Shown in pieces: positions 11,342 through 24,343 of a stretch of 64,000 nt of DNA. The translations under genes were made by a program, and so were the position numbers. Under the pieces are notes generated by a model. The model saw nothing but the letters and a program-made list of their open reading frames with translations, made no database searches and was not told where the DNA came from. Each line of letters opens with the position of its first letter. The stretch's first letter is position 1. The DNA is from Pholis gunnellus (taxonomy: Eukaryota; Chordata; Actinopteri; Perciformes; Pholidae). The DNA lies in NCBI GenBank assembly GCA_910591455.2, contig OU342806.1:18172841-18236840 (forward strand), written 5' to 3'.

Positions 11342-12926
11342 TCCTTCAGTGGTACCATGTAATGCTGCAAAGACTCCAGAGTGTAAATATTGCTTAGTAA
11401 TATTGCAGACAGACAGAAATCCCTTTTCTTTAGCACTATGGTGATCTTTCACTGTTTCTCAGAGTAAAGAGAGCTGTAGACTCTCTGACTGTTTGTAGAA
11501 ATACTGGCGCAGTTTTGGAACAATTTGGTCGTTGTTACAAGAGAGGAAAGCCTGTGTGTACGTGATGCAATGGCCATTCAGGTCACAGGTGTGCATGTGC
11601 AACTGTTCGTATGTTTGAATGTTATCAGGAAAACCTCTGGTTGAACTCTCAACGGATTGCACGGATCCGAACTAAGACAGTGTACAAGTGTGTGTGTGTG
11701 TAAAGGACTTAGCCGACATCAGAGTCATCAATCATTCCTGTTCAGCGAGACTTGCAGCATTTTCTGTCCCCACCTTCATCACAGTGTGGCGTTAACGACT
11801 GAGTAATGATAAGAAAATAAGCAAAATACTTGGTTTTCATGCCGTGTAAAATCCACGCTACAGTATTAGAGACTACATCTAACATCCTCTCTACCTTACA
11901 GGCCTTTGCAGCCTCCATGCCTGAGGCAGTAAACCTGTCTGTCCATCAGTGATTATGAGCCTTCTAATAGGTCGTTCTGTTTAAATGACAGGCCTTTCAT
12001 CTGTCTGCCTGCCCTCTCCAGCTACATGACTTTAATGGCCCTGACATCATGTAAGCCGGAGCAGCTGGCTGTGTGTGTGTGTGTAGATGAACAGGGAGGT
12101 GTTGGTACCTGCATGATGGTGTGGCTCTAATCCATGTTTGTTCTGCTCCAGCACCAGGAGAGAATGTCCTCCACACACACATATGGCACACCTGCAGCCT
12201 CACTCTCTCACACACACACACACACACACACTGAACTCGAAAGGGTTGTTCCTCTACATTCATGGTGCATAAAGAAGTAGAAGTAGTTAATACATCCTGT
12301 TTGTGCAGAAGTACATATTTTATCATCAGAAGCACTGATTGTAATCTTCAAGGGACTTGACAATATACTGTGTTTTATAAAGCAGTATTACCAGGTAGCA
12401 TAAAGAAATAGTCAATATATTTTCTAAAACTATTTCTATTTGTGTTACGTAAAGTAAGTAGAATGCTAATTTGTATGAAACTAAAACTATTTTGAAAAAG
12501 TTGTTTTCCGGATTGTTTGAGCGTCCACAAAAATGTTGCACTTAAAAAAAAATCTAAATTATGTTTAAACTGTCATAAGTCTGACAAATTAAGCACATGG
12601 ATACAATATATAAATCATTTCATTACATTTGTTGGAACATGTGGATACAAATTTAAACTCCTCAAATAAAATTGAATTAATCAATTCAGATGTTTGTGAC
12701 ATTTTGAAAGAAATCAAAAAATCATCTGATTTGGACAAAAGCTGTTGCCTCTGTGTTACTGCTTACTTTGTGTGCTTTTGGCCAGACCTTCAGCCACTCA
12801 ATGCTGTTAAAGTCTGACTGTAATGTCTGGGAATTGAGTCGTACATACCAGTCAGTCAATAGGCTAATCTAAGAGAGAGGCAGACAAGAGGGGGAGAGAC
12901 CACCAACATACTAACCAATTCTATCT

Positions 12927-12931
<5 letters not shown>
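11342..12931. other. Intergenic stretch with short TG/CA runs
   Basis: Short TG (12,070-12,084) and CA (12,210-12,231) runs only. The open frame at 12,629-12,817 (INSDVCDILKEIKKSSDLDK) is faintly like the spacer before the reverse transcriptase of a LINE, but too degenerate to call. Confidence 0.4.
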
Positions 12932-13010
<79 letters not shown>

Positions 13011-13035
13011 GTGTGTGTGTGAGAGAGACAGAGAG
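12932..13035. repeat. (TG)n microsatellite with GA tail
   Basis: About 90 bp of TG with a single C interruption near 13,006, passing into GAGAGAGACAGAGAG. Confidence 0.95.
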
Positions 13036-14798
13036 CCGCTATCGCTCAACAGCTTTGATATGAGACTGGGTTTGAGCTGAAGTGGAAAGATTTGCACAGT
13101 TCGTTTCACAACTTCTCTTATCTGCGCTGACTGAAGTCATGCCTGATACTACTGCTACTGTGTGTGTCTGTGTGTGTGCACAATGGGAGAATATTACTGC
13201 AATTGTCCCCATAAAATCTATGTATGAGATTGAAGGAACACCAATGCTGCTACTACTGGTTAGTGAAGTATTTTATAAGGGTGGTAATTAAAAAAATCAA
13301 ACAAGCATAAATCAAGATCTCACAGCTTTGTAAGGTCAGAAGGTTTACACACACAATCCTGATTCTGTGATTTTGTAGATTTCGGGGACAATGTGAACCC
13401 TTTGCTTTTGGCTAACAAGGCTCAGAAAGACACACTCACATCCAGGTGTTGGTGTCAGATATGTTTCAGAGTGATGTCTGGATAGATTACCACGCTGGGA
13501 AGTAACCTGACCATATTTGGCTGCAGGGTCAAACTGATTCACACTTCCAGGTCAAATCCAATTGTGGGGTTTGCATACAGGGGATGTTTTGTGCTCGCTC
13601 ATAAATCTGGCTTTTAACACCTTCTAGGAGCTGGTTGCACCAGCTATTTATACATTCAAACTTAGACTAATTATAATGTTCGTTATGAAGCTTAATGCAT
13701 CACAAATCACAACTCATCTTTTTAGAAGTGCTTTTATTGTGTGATTAATGTTGTGTGTTTTATATTTTTAGAGTGTTGTTATAAATAAAATGTATTGTTA
13801 TTATTATTTATTTTTTTAGGCCTATGTATCATGAAATTAAACAGGTCCCACCACACAAACTAGTTCTTATGTAGTGATTTGTTGTAACCAGTAACCACTG
13901 ACAAAGCTAATGTTAGCTTGCTAATATAGCTCACTCGTTTAGAGAGATAAGTAAAAGAGGTAATGGTCCATGTGTCTGAACTGACACTTGATAAAAATGC
14001 TTTTTAATAATCAAACCAGAAACTATAACTAGAAAAACAACACAATATATCTCAAATTACAAAATGTTATGCCAATAACGTCACTTTAGTATCCTAATAA
14101 CATCAACAGTTAGATTAGTGTGATTAGGTATTTGGAAGTTTTGCAACAGCTAGCTTGTTTGTTAGCTCGATGCTAAGATGACTTTCTGTTCTCTAAGAAA
14201 ACTGCTTTTGATTCTGAAATGAATCCATGGCAACTGATTTACAAGTGACTAAAGTCTTTGAGTTGTTCCTCAACTTAACGATGCAACCTTTAATAAATTA
14301 CCAGTTAGGGGTTACCAGTAGCTAGAAGTCACTAAGAACTTAAAGAGGACTTTATGGACAACTCAGTATTGCATTCATGAATAGCTAGTGCAGCCCAGTT
14401 TAGATTATTTGTATGGAAAGAGAGGTAAAAGGAGAAATGGAGTCGGTGCTACATACGGAGTCAGGTGTGTGTTGGGAGGCAGGCAGACCAGCATGTTTAT
14501 CTGACGCCTCCATCAGACACAGACCAAACATTTGCCTTAGCTGCTTCTCCCTCTCTTTCTCTCTGTCCCTCTCTCTACCCCTATATGTTTTCTTCTGAAG
14601 AGGCAGCATGCCGCTAAACACCCACAACTATCAAAGAAAAAGTCAGGAAAGCGAGGGGGACAGGGGCTTTTGAAAAGTGTCTGTATATACACGTGTGTGT
14701 GTGTGTGAGGCCTGCTTCAGAGAGACCCAAGTCTTCCGTGGTCTCACTTCTTTCTGTAAATATCGTATTATCTTCACGTTATCAGCAGTGATGACTTG

Positions 14799-14800
<2 letters not shown>
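13036..14800. other. Intergenic stretch, no gene seen
   Basis: AT-rich DNA without recognised genes or repeats. A few TTAGCTTG/GCTAGC words at 13.9-14.3 kb do not form a convincing promoter. Confidence 0.4.

Positions 14801-14834
<34 letters not shown>
14801..14834. repeat. (TG)n microsatellite
   Basis: Thirty-four bases of pure TG. Confidence 0.95.
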
Positions 14835-14838
<4 letters not shown>

Positions 14839-15484
14839 TGAGGGGATGTGTTGGCTGGAATATTACTGATCAAATAAATGAACGATCACAATATTTAAAG
14901 TGTTATTCTGAACATCAGATTTTATTGGAGCACATGTATGTCCGGACCATGTATGTATGAAGCTTCCTGTTGCTGTATAAATGCATCACGTTCTTGTGTC
15001 AGTATGACTGCATTCTTCATTTTTCTACAGTATATTGCTTATATTATGTTTCATGTCATATCTTATCTTAGTTGTACTGGTTCTTTTCATATGAGGCTCG
15101 ACTGAGGACACTATTTTGTGGTCTCTTACTGTTTATCTTAAGTTAAAATACCTGCAGTTTCACAATTACAGATTGACCTTTATGATGGCGACAGTTCAGT
15201 TCTTCTCCATGCCTTTCACATTTAGGAACATGAAATAATAAGAAAAATATCTCCTCAATTGAAACTTACACTAATATAATTGAATTTAACACTATGTAAT
15301 TTAAACTTGTTAATCAATTCTGATGTCATTAATATCTGTGTAATAATATGCATTGACTGCGTTGACTATATATCGTACCATTATAAGTAACATGTTTCTA
15401 ATTCACGAAGACAAATCGATGGTCATGATGTTATAAAAGAAGTAACAACATGTTATGAAGTGTCTTTTCTATAAAAAATAAAAA

Positions 15485-15545
15485 AAACATAATGCAACAA
15501 ATCAAATGCATGTAAAGATACAGTGTGATTTGTTGCATTACGTTT
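15485..15545. repeat. Inverted repeat, 15-bp perfect stem with 21-nt loop
   Basis: TAATGCAACAAATCA at 15,490-15,504 is the exact reverse complement of TGATTTGTTGCATTA at 15,526-15,540. The stem extends outward by about four more pairs after one mismatch (ACA/CGT side). It could be a small hairpin transposon or a folding non-coding RNA; no evidence decides. Confidence 0.8.
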
Positions 15546-16136
15546 ATATTTTCACATCAGTTTTTATGAACAGGAGTTACACCATCTTCCAACAGCTATG
15601 GTATTATATATGACTACATAGTTCTTAAAGTGGCTGTATACTCTATATCCATATATATATATACGAATACTAAACATAGTGACTAAATATTTGATCTAGA
15701 TCCAACCTTGAAGTTTCCCTCAAATAACCGTTTTTCATTCCATCTTCACCATCCTCCACAAGTTCTCCTTCCAACCACTAGATGGCGATACATCCTCAAC
15801 AATAAGCACAATAAACTGACAGCTTTCAGACCAAAACTGCATTGGTATTTACCTGACTGTTCGGTTCTCCGTGGTTTCTTAACCCTCTGACTGTTACCTG
15901 TAGGATATAACTGATAATATGTTAAAAAATGTAAAACCCTTTAGGAGTTTTTAGACACTAAGAAGCAAATGGATTCAAAGTTTTGACTTAATGAGAAAGG
16001 ACGTGCAAAATATCGGATACAGATGAATACTATCAAGAGATTCTTCCAGACACTCAAATTTGTCTTGTGTTGCCCTTGCATCCAAGTCTTTGCGTTTGTG
16101 TTCATGGGCCCAGATCGAAGTTAGTGTGTGTGCGTG
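15546..16136. other. Intergenic stretch, no gene seen
   Basis: Includes a short AT alternation near 15,652-15,663. The motif CCACTAGATGGCG near 15,775 resembles a CTCF core (CCASYAGRKGGC), but a single match of this length is weak evidence. Confidence 0.35.
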
Positions 16137-16140
16137 CCAT

Positions 16141-16143
16141 TGT

Positions 16144-16180
<37 letters not shown>
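16141..16180. repeat. (TG)n microsatellite
   Basis: Forty bases of TG with one TA step near the left end. Confidence 0.9.
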
Positions 16181-16181
<1 letters not shown>

Positions 16182-16373
16182 CCCCAGAAGTTACATCACG
16201 TCTCAATCTGCCATTTGTTACTGTACACCTGTAGGTAACTGCTCTCTTTACATTGGCCTGACATACACTCATGCACGCAAATTCACTGGAAATTGTCTCT
16301 TCGTGTTTACCTGATGTTTGTCTGAAGCAGCTGCTGTCCCTTTGTAATGACGTTAATCCCGACTCAAAATGGA

Positions 16374-16408
16374 AACACACAAACACACACACACACACAC
16401 ACACACAG
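16374..16408. repeat. (AC)n microsatellite
   Basis: About 35 bases of AC with one AAAC interruption. With the TG run at 16,141-16,180 it forms an inverted pair about 190 bp apart. Confidence 0.9.
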
Positions 16409-16886
16409 CACCTGAATCCATGAGCCCTTTCTGCCTCGTCTTTTTCAAAATTGAGTAAATATTTGCTTCTAAATGCTTCAAAGATATTTGTTTCATCTAT
16501 TGTGACTTTAAACCGCTTGTACAGAGGAACAGGTTTCCTTTAATGTTTTACAGGGACAAAGAGAGGGAGAAAAACAGAACAGGAGCAGGTAAAGGGCTGG
16601 TCATTGTCCTGTTTTAGACGTTGATGAATGTACGAGTTTTACTTTCACACTCGTTCTCCCATCAAATCCCACCCAGGTGTGTCTCTGTGTGTGTCGATCT
16701 TTTGGTTGACTTAGAGTTTAAAGGTATCCACAGATTTTACTTTGGAGGTGAAAGTAATAGACACCAAAATCTACAGTAAAAAGCTACCATAACACCTCAT
16801 CATACTGTGCTGGTGAACATTGAAAATAGAGCAATTTCTTTCACAGAGTCTAATAGCTTTGTGTTTGTCGCTTCATTTTATCAAGA

Positions 16887-16888
<2 letters not shown>

Positions 16889-16941
<53 letters not shown>
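16889..16941. repeat. (AT)n microsatellite
   Basis: About 52 bases of uninterrupted AT, self-complementary and able to extrude as a cruciform. Confidence 0.95.
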
Positions 16942-16942
<1 letters not shown>

Positions 16943-17869
16943 ATAGAGCTGAATGCATCTCACTTGTGCATTAGCAGAACAGTAAGTAATCTTTCATTTG
17001 TCTGCATCTGCATCTCTATTATAACACATACAAAAAGTCCTTATAGCTGGGTTATGTCTCTGTAAATCCACCTGTTCTAAAAACGACCTTAACTGAAGTG
17101 CCTGGTAAAGTGACCCTGTGGCAAATTCATGGAAACTGAAAAAAAGGTGGAAGTGCAGTGGAAACAGGTGGATGTATTTCTCTCCATGGGCAAAAACCGA
17201 CAAAACTTGTTTGTGTAACAGTCTTCTGGACCCATGAACGTCCTTGCATAAAGCAGATATTGCTACGTTATGTGTCCCTTCTCCATGTCGCTTGTATAAA
17301 AAGACACAAGAAGGATCAATTAAACCCCTTCATATCTGTCAGTATTCAGACCAGGCAACCTGAGGCCTAAATTCAGAAATACAGTAGTGCAAGTAGAATA
17401 CAGTTGGGTGTAAGTTGTTGATTGTTTAAAAATAATTAAAGTCAAAGGTTCCTTCATTGTGTTGCAAAAGAACACAAGGGAATCTAACAATTTCCTGCTT
17501 ACGTTAAATGCAATATAGAAGTCAGCTTGAATATGGTCTGTGTGCTTACTGATTTTATAATTGTCAATTATATGAAGTACATTAAACCTGCACTGTTTTG
17601 TGTCCACTTGGGGGCAGCAGAAACAAACGTGAGTCTAATATTCACTCTCCTTTTAGCTCTGTTTTGGTCACCACCTCTGGAGGATATATATGACTCTTTA
17701 GATGCTGAATGCTCCACTATGTCCACCAGCTATCTCTAACTTGGTCTCCTGTTTTGTGCAGAGCAGGTAGTATACAGTGGCTTTATCACAGCTTTCTTTC
17801 TGAGGCTGGAAAGGAGGTTGATGACAGGGTTGTAAAACCAGAACAATAATCTGTAAGAGGCTAAAATAA

Positions 17870-17900
17870 AAATATGGGAGATGATCCATCTCCCATATTT
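17870..17900. repeat. Perfect 14-bp hairpin with 3-nt loop
   Basis: AAATATGGGAGATG, the loop ATC, then CATCTCCCATATTT. The two arms are exact reverse complements. There is no T-tract or gene to make it a terminator in this eukaryotic setting, and its role is unknown. Confidence 0.85.
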
Positions 17901-18281
17901 CATATAGTCATTTGATCCATAGTAAATATTGATGTACCAGCTTAAACATCTCACAGTCATTCAAATATTTTCTGCAGCAAGTGCATGACACACGCACATA
18001 AACTCGACTACTTCCTTTAAAGTGCTGTACTTCAAAACTTAATTTCACTTTTCAAAATGATAACAGCATGGACGGGGAGTTGTATCTGGAGCCTGTGACA
18101 GCCAACAGTAGGGGAAATTAGAAGCGGTGATTAAAGATGATGGTTGTTAAGGAGAGAGAAATGTCTCCCTCCCTCTCACTCTGCCTGTCTCTCTTTCTCT
18201 TTGCCTGTCTTACCTCCGTCTCACTCTGGCTCTACTATCAATGGGAGCTTTCACTTTGCTTTGCATGATAAATATGATGGT

Positions 18282-18315
18282 TGTGTGTGTGTGTGTGCGT
18301 GTGTATGTGTGTGTC
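18282..18315. repeat. (TG)n microsatellite, interrupted
   Basis: TG repeats with GC and TA interruptions. Confidence 0.85.
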
Positions 18316-18406
18316 CGACAGAGTCCAACAGTCCACTCCAATGCATGAGTGGCTTGGAGCTTTGCCAGCATGTAAAACCTAGCAACAAGATTTGACTTGG
18401 CCCACT

Positions 18407-18513
<107 letters not shown>

Positions 18514-18625
18514 GGCATATGCACAGCATGGGCATATGGATCTTTGTTTGTTCGTTTTGGACCATTTAGTCATTCTGTCACTCCAACTGGACTACTTAGC
18601 GAATTGGTGCTACTTCTGGATCTGA

Positions 18626-18628
<3 letters not shown>

Positions 18629-18686
<58 letters not shown>
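18629..18686. repeat. (AC)n microsatellite
   Basis: AC repeat broken once by CTAC. Confidence 0.95.
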
Positions 18687-18689
<3 letters not shown>

Positions 18690-19279
18690 TGAGCCAAGAC
18701 TTGACTCTGCTGCTTTACAGTCTGCTACTGTTCACATGGCCTGAATGAAATGAAGAACCTTTTCCAATTAATCCTTTTAACCAACATGTGTGATCCCTGG
18801 CTCACGCTGATGTGGCCTTCAAGCTAACCGGGTTCACGCCAAGTCGAGTCAGTTTACAGCCTCTGGGGCTTTTCCTGACCATCAACACTGAATCAGCTAT
18901 GACGGTAGGCAGCTCCAGCACTGATTTCAATCACTTTTGAGTCCAGTATAATACATACGGGGTTGATTTAAATGTTTCCTCTGTCTCCAGTGTCGTTACA
19001 TTTCTCACCTTGTTAGGGAGTCAGATGCTGATAAGGAGGGACGGTCACAAAGTGTACGCTATTATGCCTATATAGATATGTGAATGATTATCGTGTTTTG
19101 CTCTCTCTGTGATGGCAGGGTTTTCACCCCGCCATTTGGAATATCGTTAAACACTTTTGCTTTTAGACATATTCGCATGCCACTTCATACAAACTAGATT
19201 GTTATAAGCAAACCTTAGTCTTAATCCTTCTAAATGGTAGACTTGGCCGCACGATTCCGCTCAAACTCCTTTCAGTCTG

Positions 19280-19510
19280 GTTAAACCAGGCGGCAACATC
19301 CGGTTCTGTAAAGTGAAGCCAATGCGGAAGTGTCTTGAACTTGCATTCTTACTACTGACCATCACGGAGCGACTCCCAAAAAAAGACGTCTGATTGTATA
19401 GAAGTCTATGAGAAAATTCGATCATTTGTCGCTTGATTTATTACCTCAGTCAACATTGTGAGTGAGTTTATGGTCTCAATCACCAATTTCAAGTCATTTA
19501 GTAAACAAAC
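19280..19510 (+). repeat. Teleost interspersed repeat (GAAGTCTATGAGAAAAT family)
   Basis: GTGAAGCCAATGCGGAAGTG, TCTGATTGTATAGAAGTCTA, TGAGAAAATTCGATCATTTG, TTATTACCTCAGTCAACATT and GAGTTTATGGTCTCAATC follow the order of a repeat I recognise from many fish genomes. It has no coding capacity, and its class is unknown to me. Confidence 0.6.
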
Positions 19511-21339
19511 CTTTTGAATGTAGAGCCTTGTCTAAAACAACCTGGCCGTCCTGTCATCCCCTCCACTGGACTGAACCAGACCTGAAGGAAGTTGGGAAAA
19601 CTTCTTGGTGTCATTAAGTCAACATGGCAGCATGTCAAACAATCCCCCAGGGTGCCTAGACCAGCTTCAAACCTCTGCAAGAATTAAACCATTTTTTAAA
19701 TTAGCCCCGTTCAGAAATACTCTAAATCTGTCATGCTCTAACGTGGTGTCACATTCCCTCAGATTACCATCATTACAGTAATTAATGCTTTAATTTCTGG
19801 GTATGTTTTGAAATGAAACCCAAAGTGCCTGTGATTTTAATGTAATATGGGACTAATGTGGTGTGGAACATTTGGTAATCTGGCTCCCACATGTCTTGGA
19901 TCTGCCGAATGGGTTTTATCTGCTCTAATATGGTTCAAACACTGAGCTACAGCCAGTTAGGAGGAACATAGGCTGTAGAAATAGGCTTTGTGTACAAGTA
20001 TTGGAACAGAATATTTTTTCAGCAATTCTGTTTTTCTTCAAGTGTACAGTGCGGAGCGAGAGGAAAGTATGGAAGATTGCATGACACTAACATGATAATT
20101 ATGTAAAGTTTTTACAACAGATAGAAAGTCATTTGGAGTTTTATTTCAGTGCTTCAACTGGCTTCTATTCTGCCAGTCTGTCTGAGTGTGATTAATTTAA
20201 CACCACAAGAGGAAAATGGAAGAGAAATAATGGAATAAAAGAGTAGCCTATGCAGATTTCATAACCTGTGATTTCTCTTTTCCCCCGAAATGAAAGAAGT
20301 GGATAAAATGAATACGCTTTTTTCTTGTTACTGTCAGATGAATCACTAACTAGGTTACAGTTTCACATAAATGACTTAATGGGCTGCACGTTGTGTGAGC
20401 TCCACCTGGCCTTTCTTTTGCCTCACACAAAGTGTCTAATATATCCAGTTCATTCAAAAACTGTTAGTCATAATGAATATTGCCAGTCGTGAGGCTACTT
20501 TTGAAATATACTATTAATAATCCTGGAGAGATGAATAACTCTAGGTCTCATTCCCTGGTGTAAATGCTTTCTTTTGTCTGAGGTGGTTTGTATATTTTTG
20601 TGAGGCTTTGTATGGCTCTGATCCTTCCTTTGCCTGTTGTTGCGTACATTAACCACGTATCCCATTGGCTCCACATCTGTCTTAATTCTCCTCTGATTTT
20701 TTTATGACATCCGTATCTCAGACCTGATTAGACACTTTGGATGTGAAAGGCTTAATTTATGCCTGAGAGGGAGGGGTCACCCCCCTCTTGTCAACACAGG
20801 ATGGACAAGATCATCTCAGGTCAGCTCAGGTCATCTTTGGGAGCCTGGGATCGATCACTGATTGCTTTCCTTTGACTGAATTATATTAAAATTACAAGAA
20901 AAAAACTGTTCCTCCTGTCCTCACATTCTGTGCTTCGTAAACAATAAACATTAGGGAACATCATCATTTGTGAAATACAGTATGTCCACATAAGCATGCA
21001 ACAGCAACTCAAGAACTCATTAAATTAGATTAAATAATCAGGTAAAAAGTAAATGAAGGCTGCTGTTGAGGTTTGAGCAGAGGAAACATGGCTTAGCCTT
21101 TTCATTGAATACATATTTGCCCAGTGAGATATGAAAGCAAGAATATTGAGTTGATTTTGATCCAAAAACAAAACAACAAATACAAAACATTTGAAAAGCA
21201 CTAATTGTGAGTAATTATGCTTTTTAAATTTGTATCTTTGACATGTAATTAATAAGTGTATGTATTATATATAGTTAGTCAACAGATGTTTGTTGAACCA
21301 ACTAATGCATGCAAGCCTGTGGACCTCTTATACATTACT
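19511..21339. other. Intergenic stretch, no gene seen
   Basis: No gene. A block at about 20,640-20,830 (ACCTGATTAGACACTTTGGA, GGCTTAATTTATGCCTGAG) has the texture of conserved non-coding DNA, untested. Confidence 0.35.
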
Positions 21340-21830
21340 TCCACAGCCTGGTACCGTCGCAGCACGGCTCGACTCAACTCGCTAGGAACCGCTCTTTTTT
21401 GGTTTTCCATTTGCAAATGTTGTGGTACTTTTTCTTTGGTACCACTTCGTGAAGGTTCCAAGCAACCTGAGCCGATACTAGAAGGTGGAGTTAAAACACC
21501 GCAGACCTCTGAGTGTGACACAGGACAAACCCGCCATTTTTAAATAGCCAAGCTGCCATTAATAACAACCACAAGTTATTATAATAATCATAATATTTAT
21601 TCACTTGACCCAGATTTTAAAACAATGGCAGCCTGCAACATCTCTCTGTTTGGTTGCTGATGAAAGGATCCGGCGAGAGCTGGGTGGAGCAACGTGCGCT
21701 GTGTCGCTGAGCCAAGAGTCCCACCTACATAGACGGGGTACTATCAGCAGTGGAAAACGAAATTGAGAACTGTATCTGATCCCAAAAGTGATTTGAGTGA
21801 GCAGAGTCGAGATTGAGCCAAACCACGCAG
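21340..21830. mobile_element. Degenerate DNA-transposon-like repeat (CTGGTACCG / GACTCGA ends)
   Basis: The left end (CAGCCTGGTACCGTCGCAGC, GGCTCGACTCAACTCG, GGAACCGCTC, GGTTTTCCATTT) and right end (CAGTGGAAAACGAAATTGAG, AACTGTATCTGATCCC, GAGCAGAGTCGAGATTGAGC) are imperfect inverted relatives. The order matches a fish repeat that I associate with non-autonomous hAT-like elements. Exact ends were not resolved, and it has no ORF. Confidence 0.5.
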
Positions 21831-23375
21831 AGGAAATGAGGACTTAGAGCTACATAGTTTAACAGATTTAACTAAACAGTTGAGGAATCCAGTTAAAACA
21901 CACACTGATACACTGTGTGTGGTCCCATTAGTCCCATCTAGCAGAGGTGTGAAGTAATAACTGAAGCTGTTAACAAGGTGACAACACACACACCCAAACA
22001 CGCACGGAGTTGTTGTAGTAGCAGCAGTAGTTGTCTGTAAAGCATCCTTTATAGAGGACGTCTTCGTGTGCGTGTGTTTGAGTATTGTTTATGTGAGTGC
22101 ACACACGCTCAGAGTCAATGCATGTGAGGCTTTATGTGTGCATTGTATGTGTGCATGTGCATGCCTGTGTGTGTGTGAATTAGCGGTGAGTCTAATAAAC
22201 AACTGTTGACACCCATCAGGAATTTCCTGTTTAACAAGAGAGGGTTGGTCAGGGGTCATCAAACACAGTGTGTGCAGCTGTGTGTGTGTGTGTGTGTGTG
22301 TGTAGTATGAGAGGTGATGGTGGGGGGTTCCAGTCTAGCAGCTATATACTCTGTAAACAGCAACCTTTGAATTAATAGCAGCTCATAGATGAACAGGACC
22401 AGCAGGCCCTTTGTTATGTGGTAGTTTGTGTGTGTCATTGTGTGTGTACGAAAATATTTTTCTCACATATTGTTGTGGACATGATTGCATATGGGAATTG
22501 GGAAACTGCGTGTGTTTGAAAGAGAAGTAAGGTAAAATAAATGGAAAGAAAGAGAAGAACAAAGCACATTGCCATTCAAGGCCATTTGTCGGTTCAAATG
22601 GCCTTAAATGAGAATAGCAACTAATGCACAAATCACTGAAGGATTTAAGGCTGGTTATATTCGGAGTTTTTTACATTTTGTCATAAAAGAATACCAACAA
22701 TGATATCTGTGTAGCTAAAGATGGATTGTTTCTTATTCATCTGTGCTACGCAACTCCATTGTTGTCCAAAAACCAATAAAACCACATACATGAGCCACGC
22801 ATGATTAAGTTAAATTTGACGCAATCTCACATACACCGTCCTGCTGCTGTAAATACTGTCAAATATGTATTAATACGCAGCTATATTGTAACCCATTTGT
22901 ATGTGGTAAGAAACAATGGGTTTGGGGCTGAGAGCCACAGAATAGGTGAAGAAGTCAGACAGTCTGTTGGTTTTAGTTTTCCTCATAGGATTCATCCTTA
23001 TTTGTAAGGATGCTATCCTCAGTCCTGGTTGTGCAAAGGAAGGAATACACTCAGCAAGTAAGTTCAATAATCATCATCATCATCAAGTGTGTGTTAAATA
23101 TGCAGCCAAAGATGTTTATAGACGAGTCGTCTCTGAGCTGGTTCTCATGTCATTTGCTGCTTCAAAAAAAAATTACAATTAGATGATCCAGAACATGGCA
23201 GCTTTTTTTTTCAAATGTATTATTGTTTTGGGCTGAGTGAGCTGGGCAAGGGAGAGCTGCCTCTGTGAACACTGGAGGAATGTTCTGGGAGATGTGTGTG
23301 CTGATTTTAAACCATCCCCCTCCTTAGAGCCCTTGGATGACACAGCTCACTGATGCATCTCGCTCATTATCATCT

Positions 23376-23378
<3 letters not shown>
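21831..23378. other. Intergenic stretch with short TG runs
   Basis: A TG run lies at 22,280-22,303. No gene recognised; open frames overlap on both strands without motifs. Confidence 0.4.

Positions 23379-23429
<51 letters not shown>
23379..23429. repeat. (AC)n microsatellite
   Basis: About 51 bases of pure AC. Confidence 0.95.
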
Positions 23430-23432
<3 letters not shown>

Positions 23433-24343
23433 TAACGGCTACTGTGTGTTACGCTGTCTGTCATGAGAAATGCTCAGGAAACAGGCTCTGTGTGCAGCAA
23501 TGTGTTCAACCCCACGGATCAGCTGGTGGGTCAGTCATGACAAACTCGTGTTGTGTGAACTTTAATTCATGCTTAAGTTCACGTGCGAGAACACTTTATG
23601 TCAATGTTAAATAGATTCTATATTTTCTAAAAGTTACCAAATATGTTAAGTTAAATTACGGACAAATGTGTGCAAATGAGGCACAAAATATGTAATTATT
23701 GTTTTCAATACATCATTAAATTATTGGAACAAGGTTATGTAAAAATGTCCACATACCACTTTTAAAGCTCATTGGAAGTGGGAAAATGTAGCCTACCTCT
23801 GTATCTGATGGCCAAAATGCCATTTTATTCATTTGTTATTTGTTTTAGCTCTTTAGTCAGTTTTGTTGCTCAACACGTGTAAAAACTGGGCGGTTATACT
23901 GTTTGTAACAAGATAAAAAACAATAGTCACCATGCTATAAAGTACAACACTGTGCGCTTGTTTATTTGTACATATATAGTAAATAAAAGGGGTTTCTGAT
24001 GGTATCTCAATTATATTTTAGACTCTCTGCTAAACGTATTCATTTCGTCAATCAAAACATATAAGACTCTTGTCGTCCCAAGAAGAACGACAGGATAACA
24101 ACAGCAAGTGCCCCAAAACAACATCTGCTTTCTTTCAAGTGACACAGCCATCTTGTGTCCATAGCAATGATAGTGGGAGCAAACTGAGGAAGTCATGTGA
24201 CCCTGTTAGGAGGAGGCTGGGTTGAATGGATGGGTGAATGAAATTCAATGTTATTTGTTTCAAAAGCATGACCACCATCAACCCCTAAACCGAACTGTGT
24301 GTTTATTATTGTAACCATGCATGAAAACAAAGATCTCCTAACC
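23430..24343. other. Intergenic stretch, no gene seen
   Basis: AT-rich. The section 24,030-24,240 (CAAGAAGAACGACAGGATAA, AAGTGACACAGCCATCTTGT) has a repeat-like texture that I cannot assign. Confidence 0.35.
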
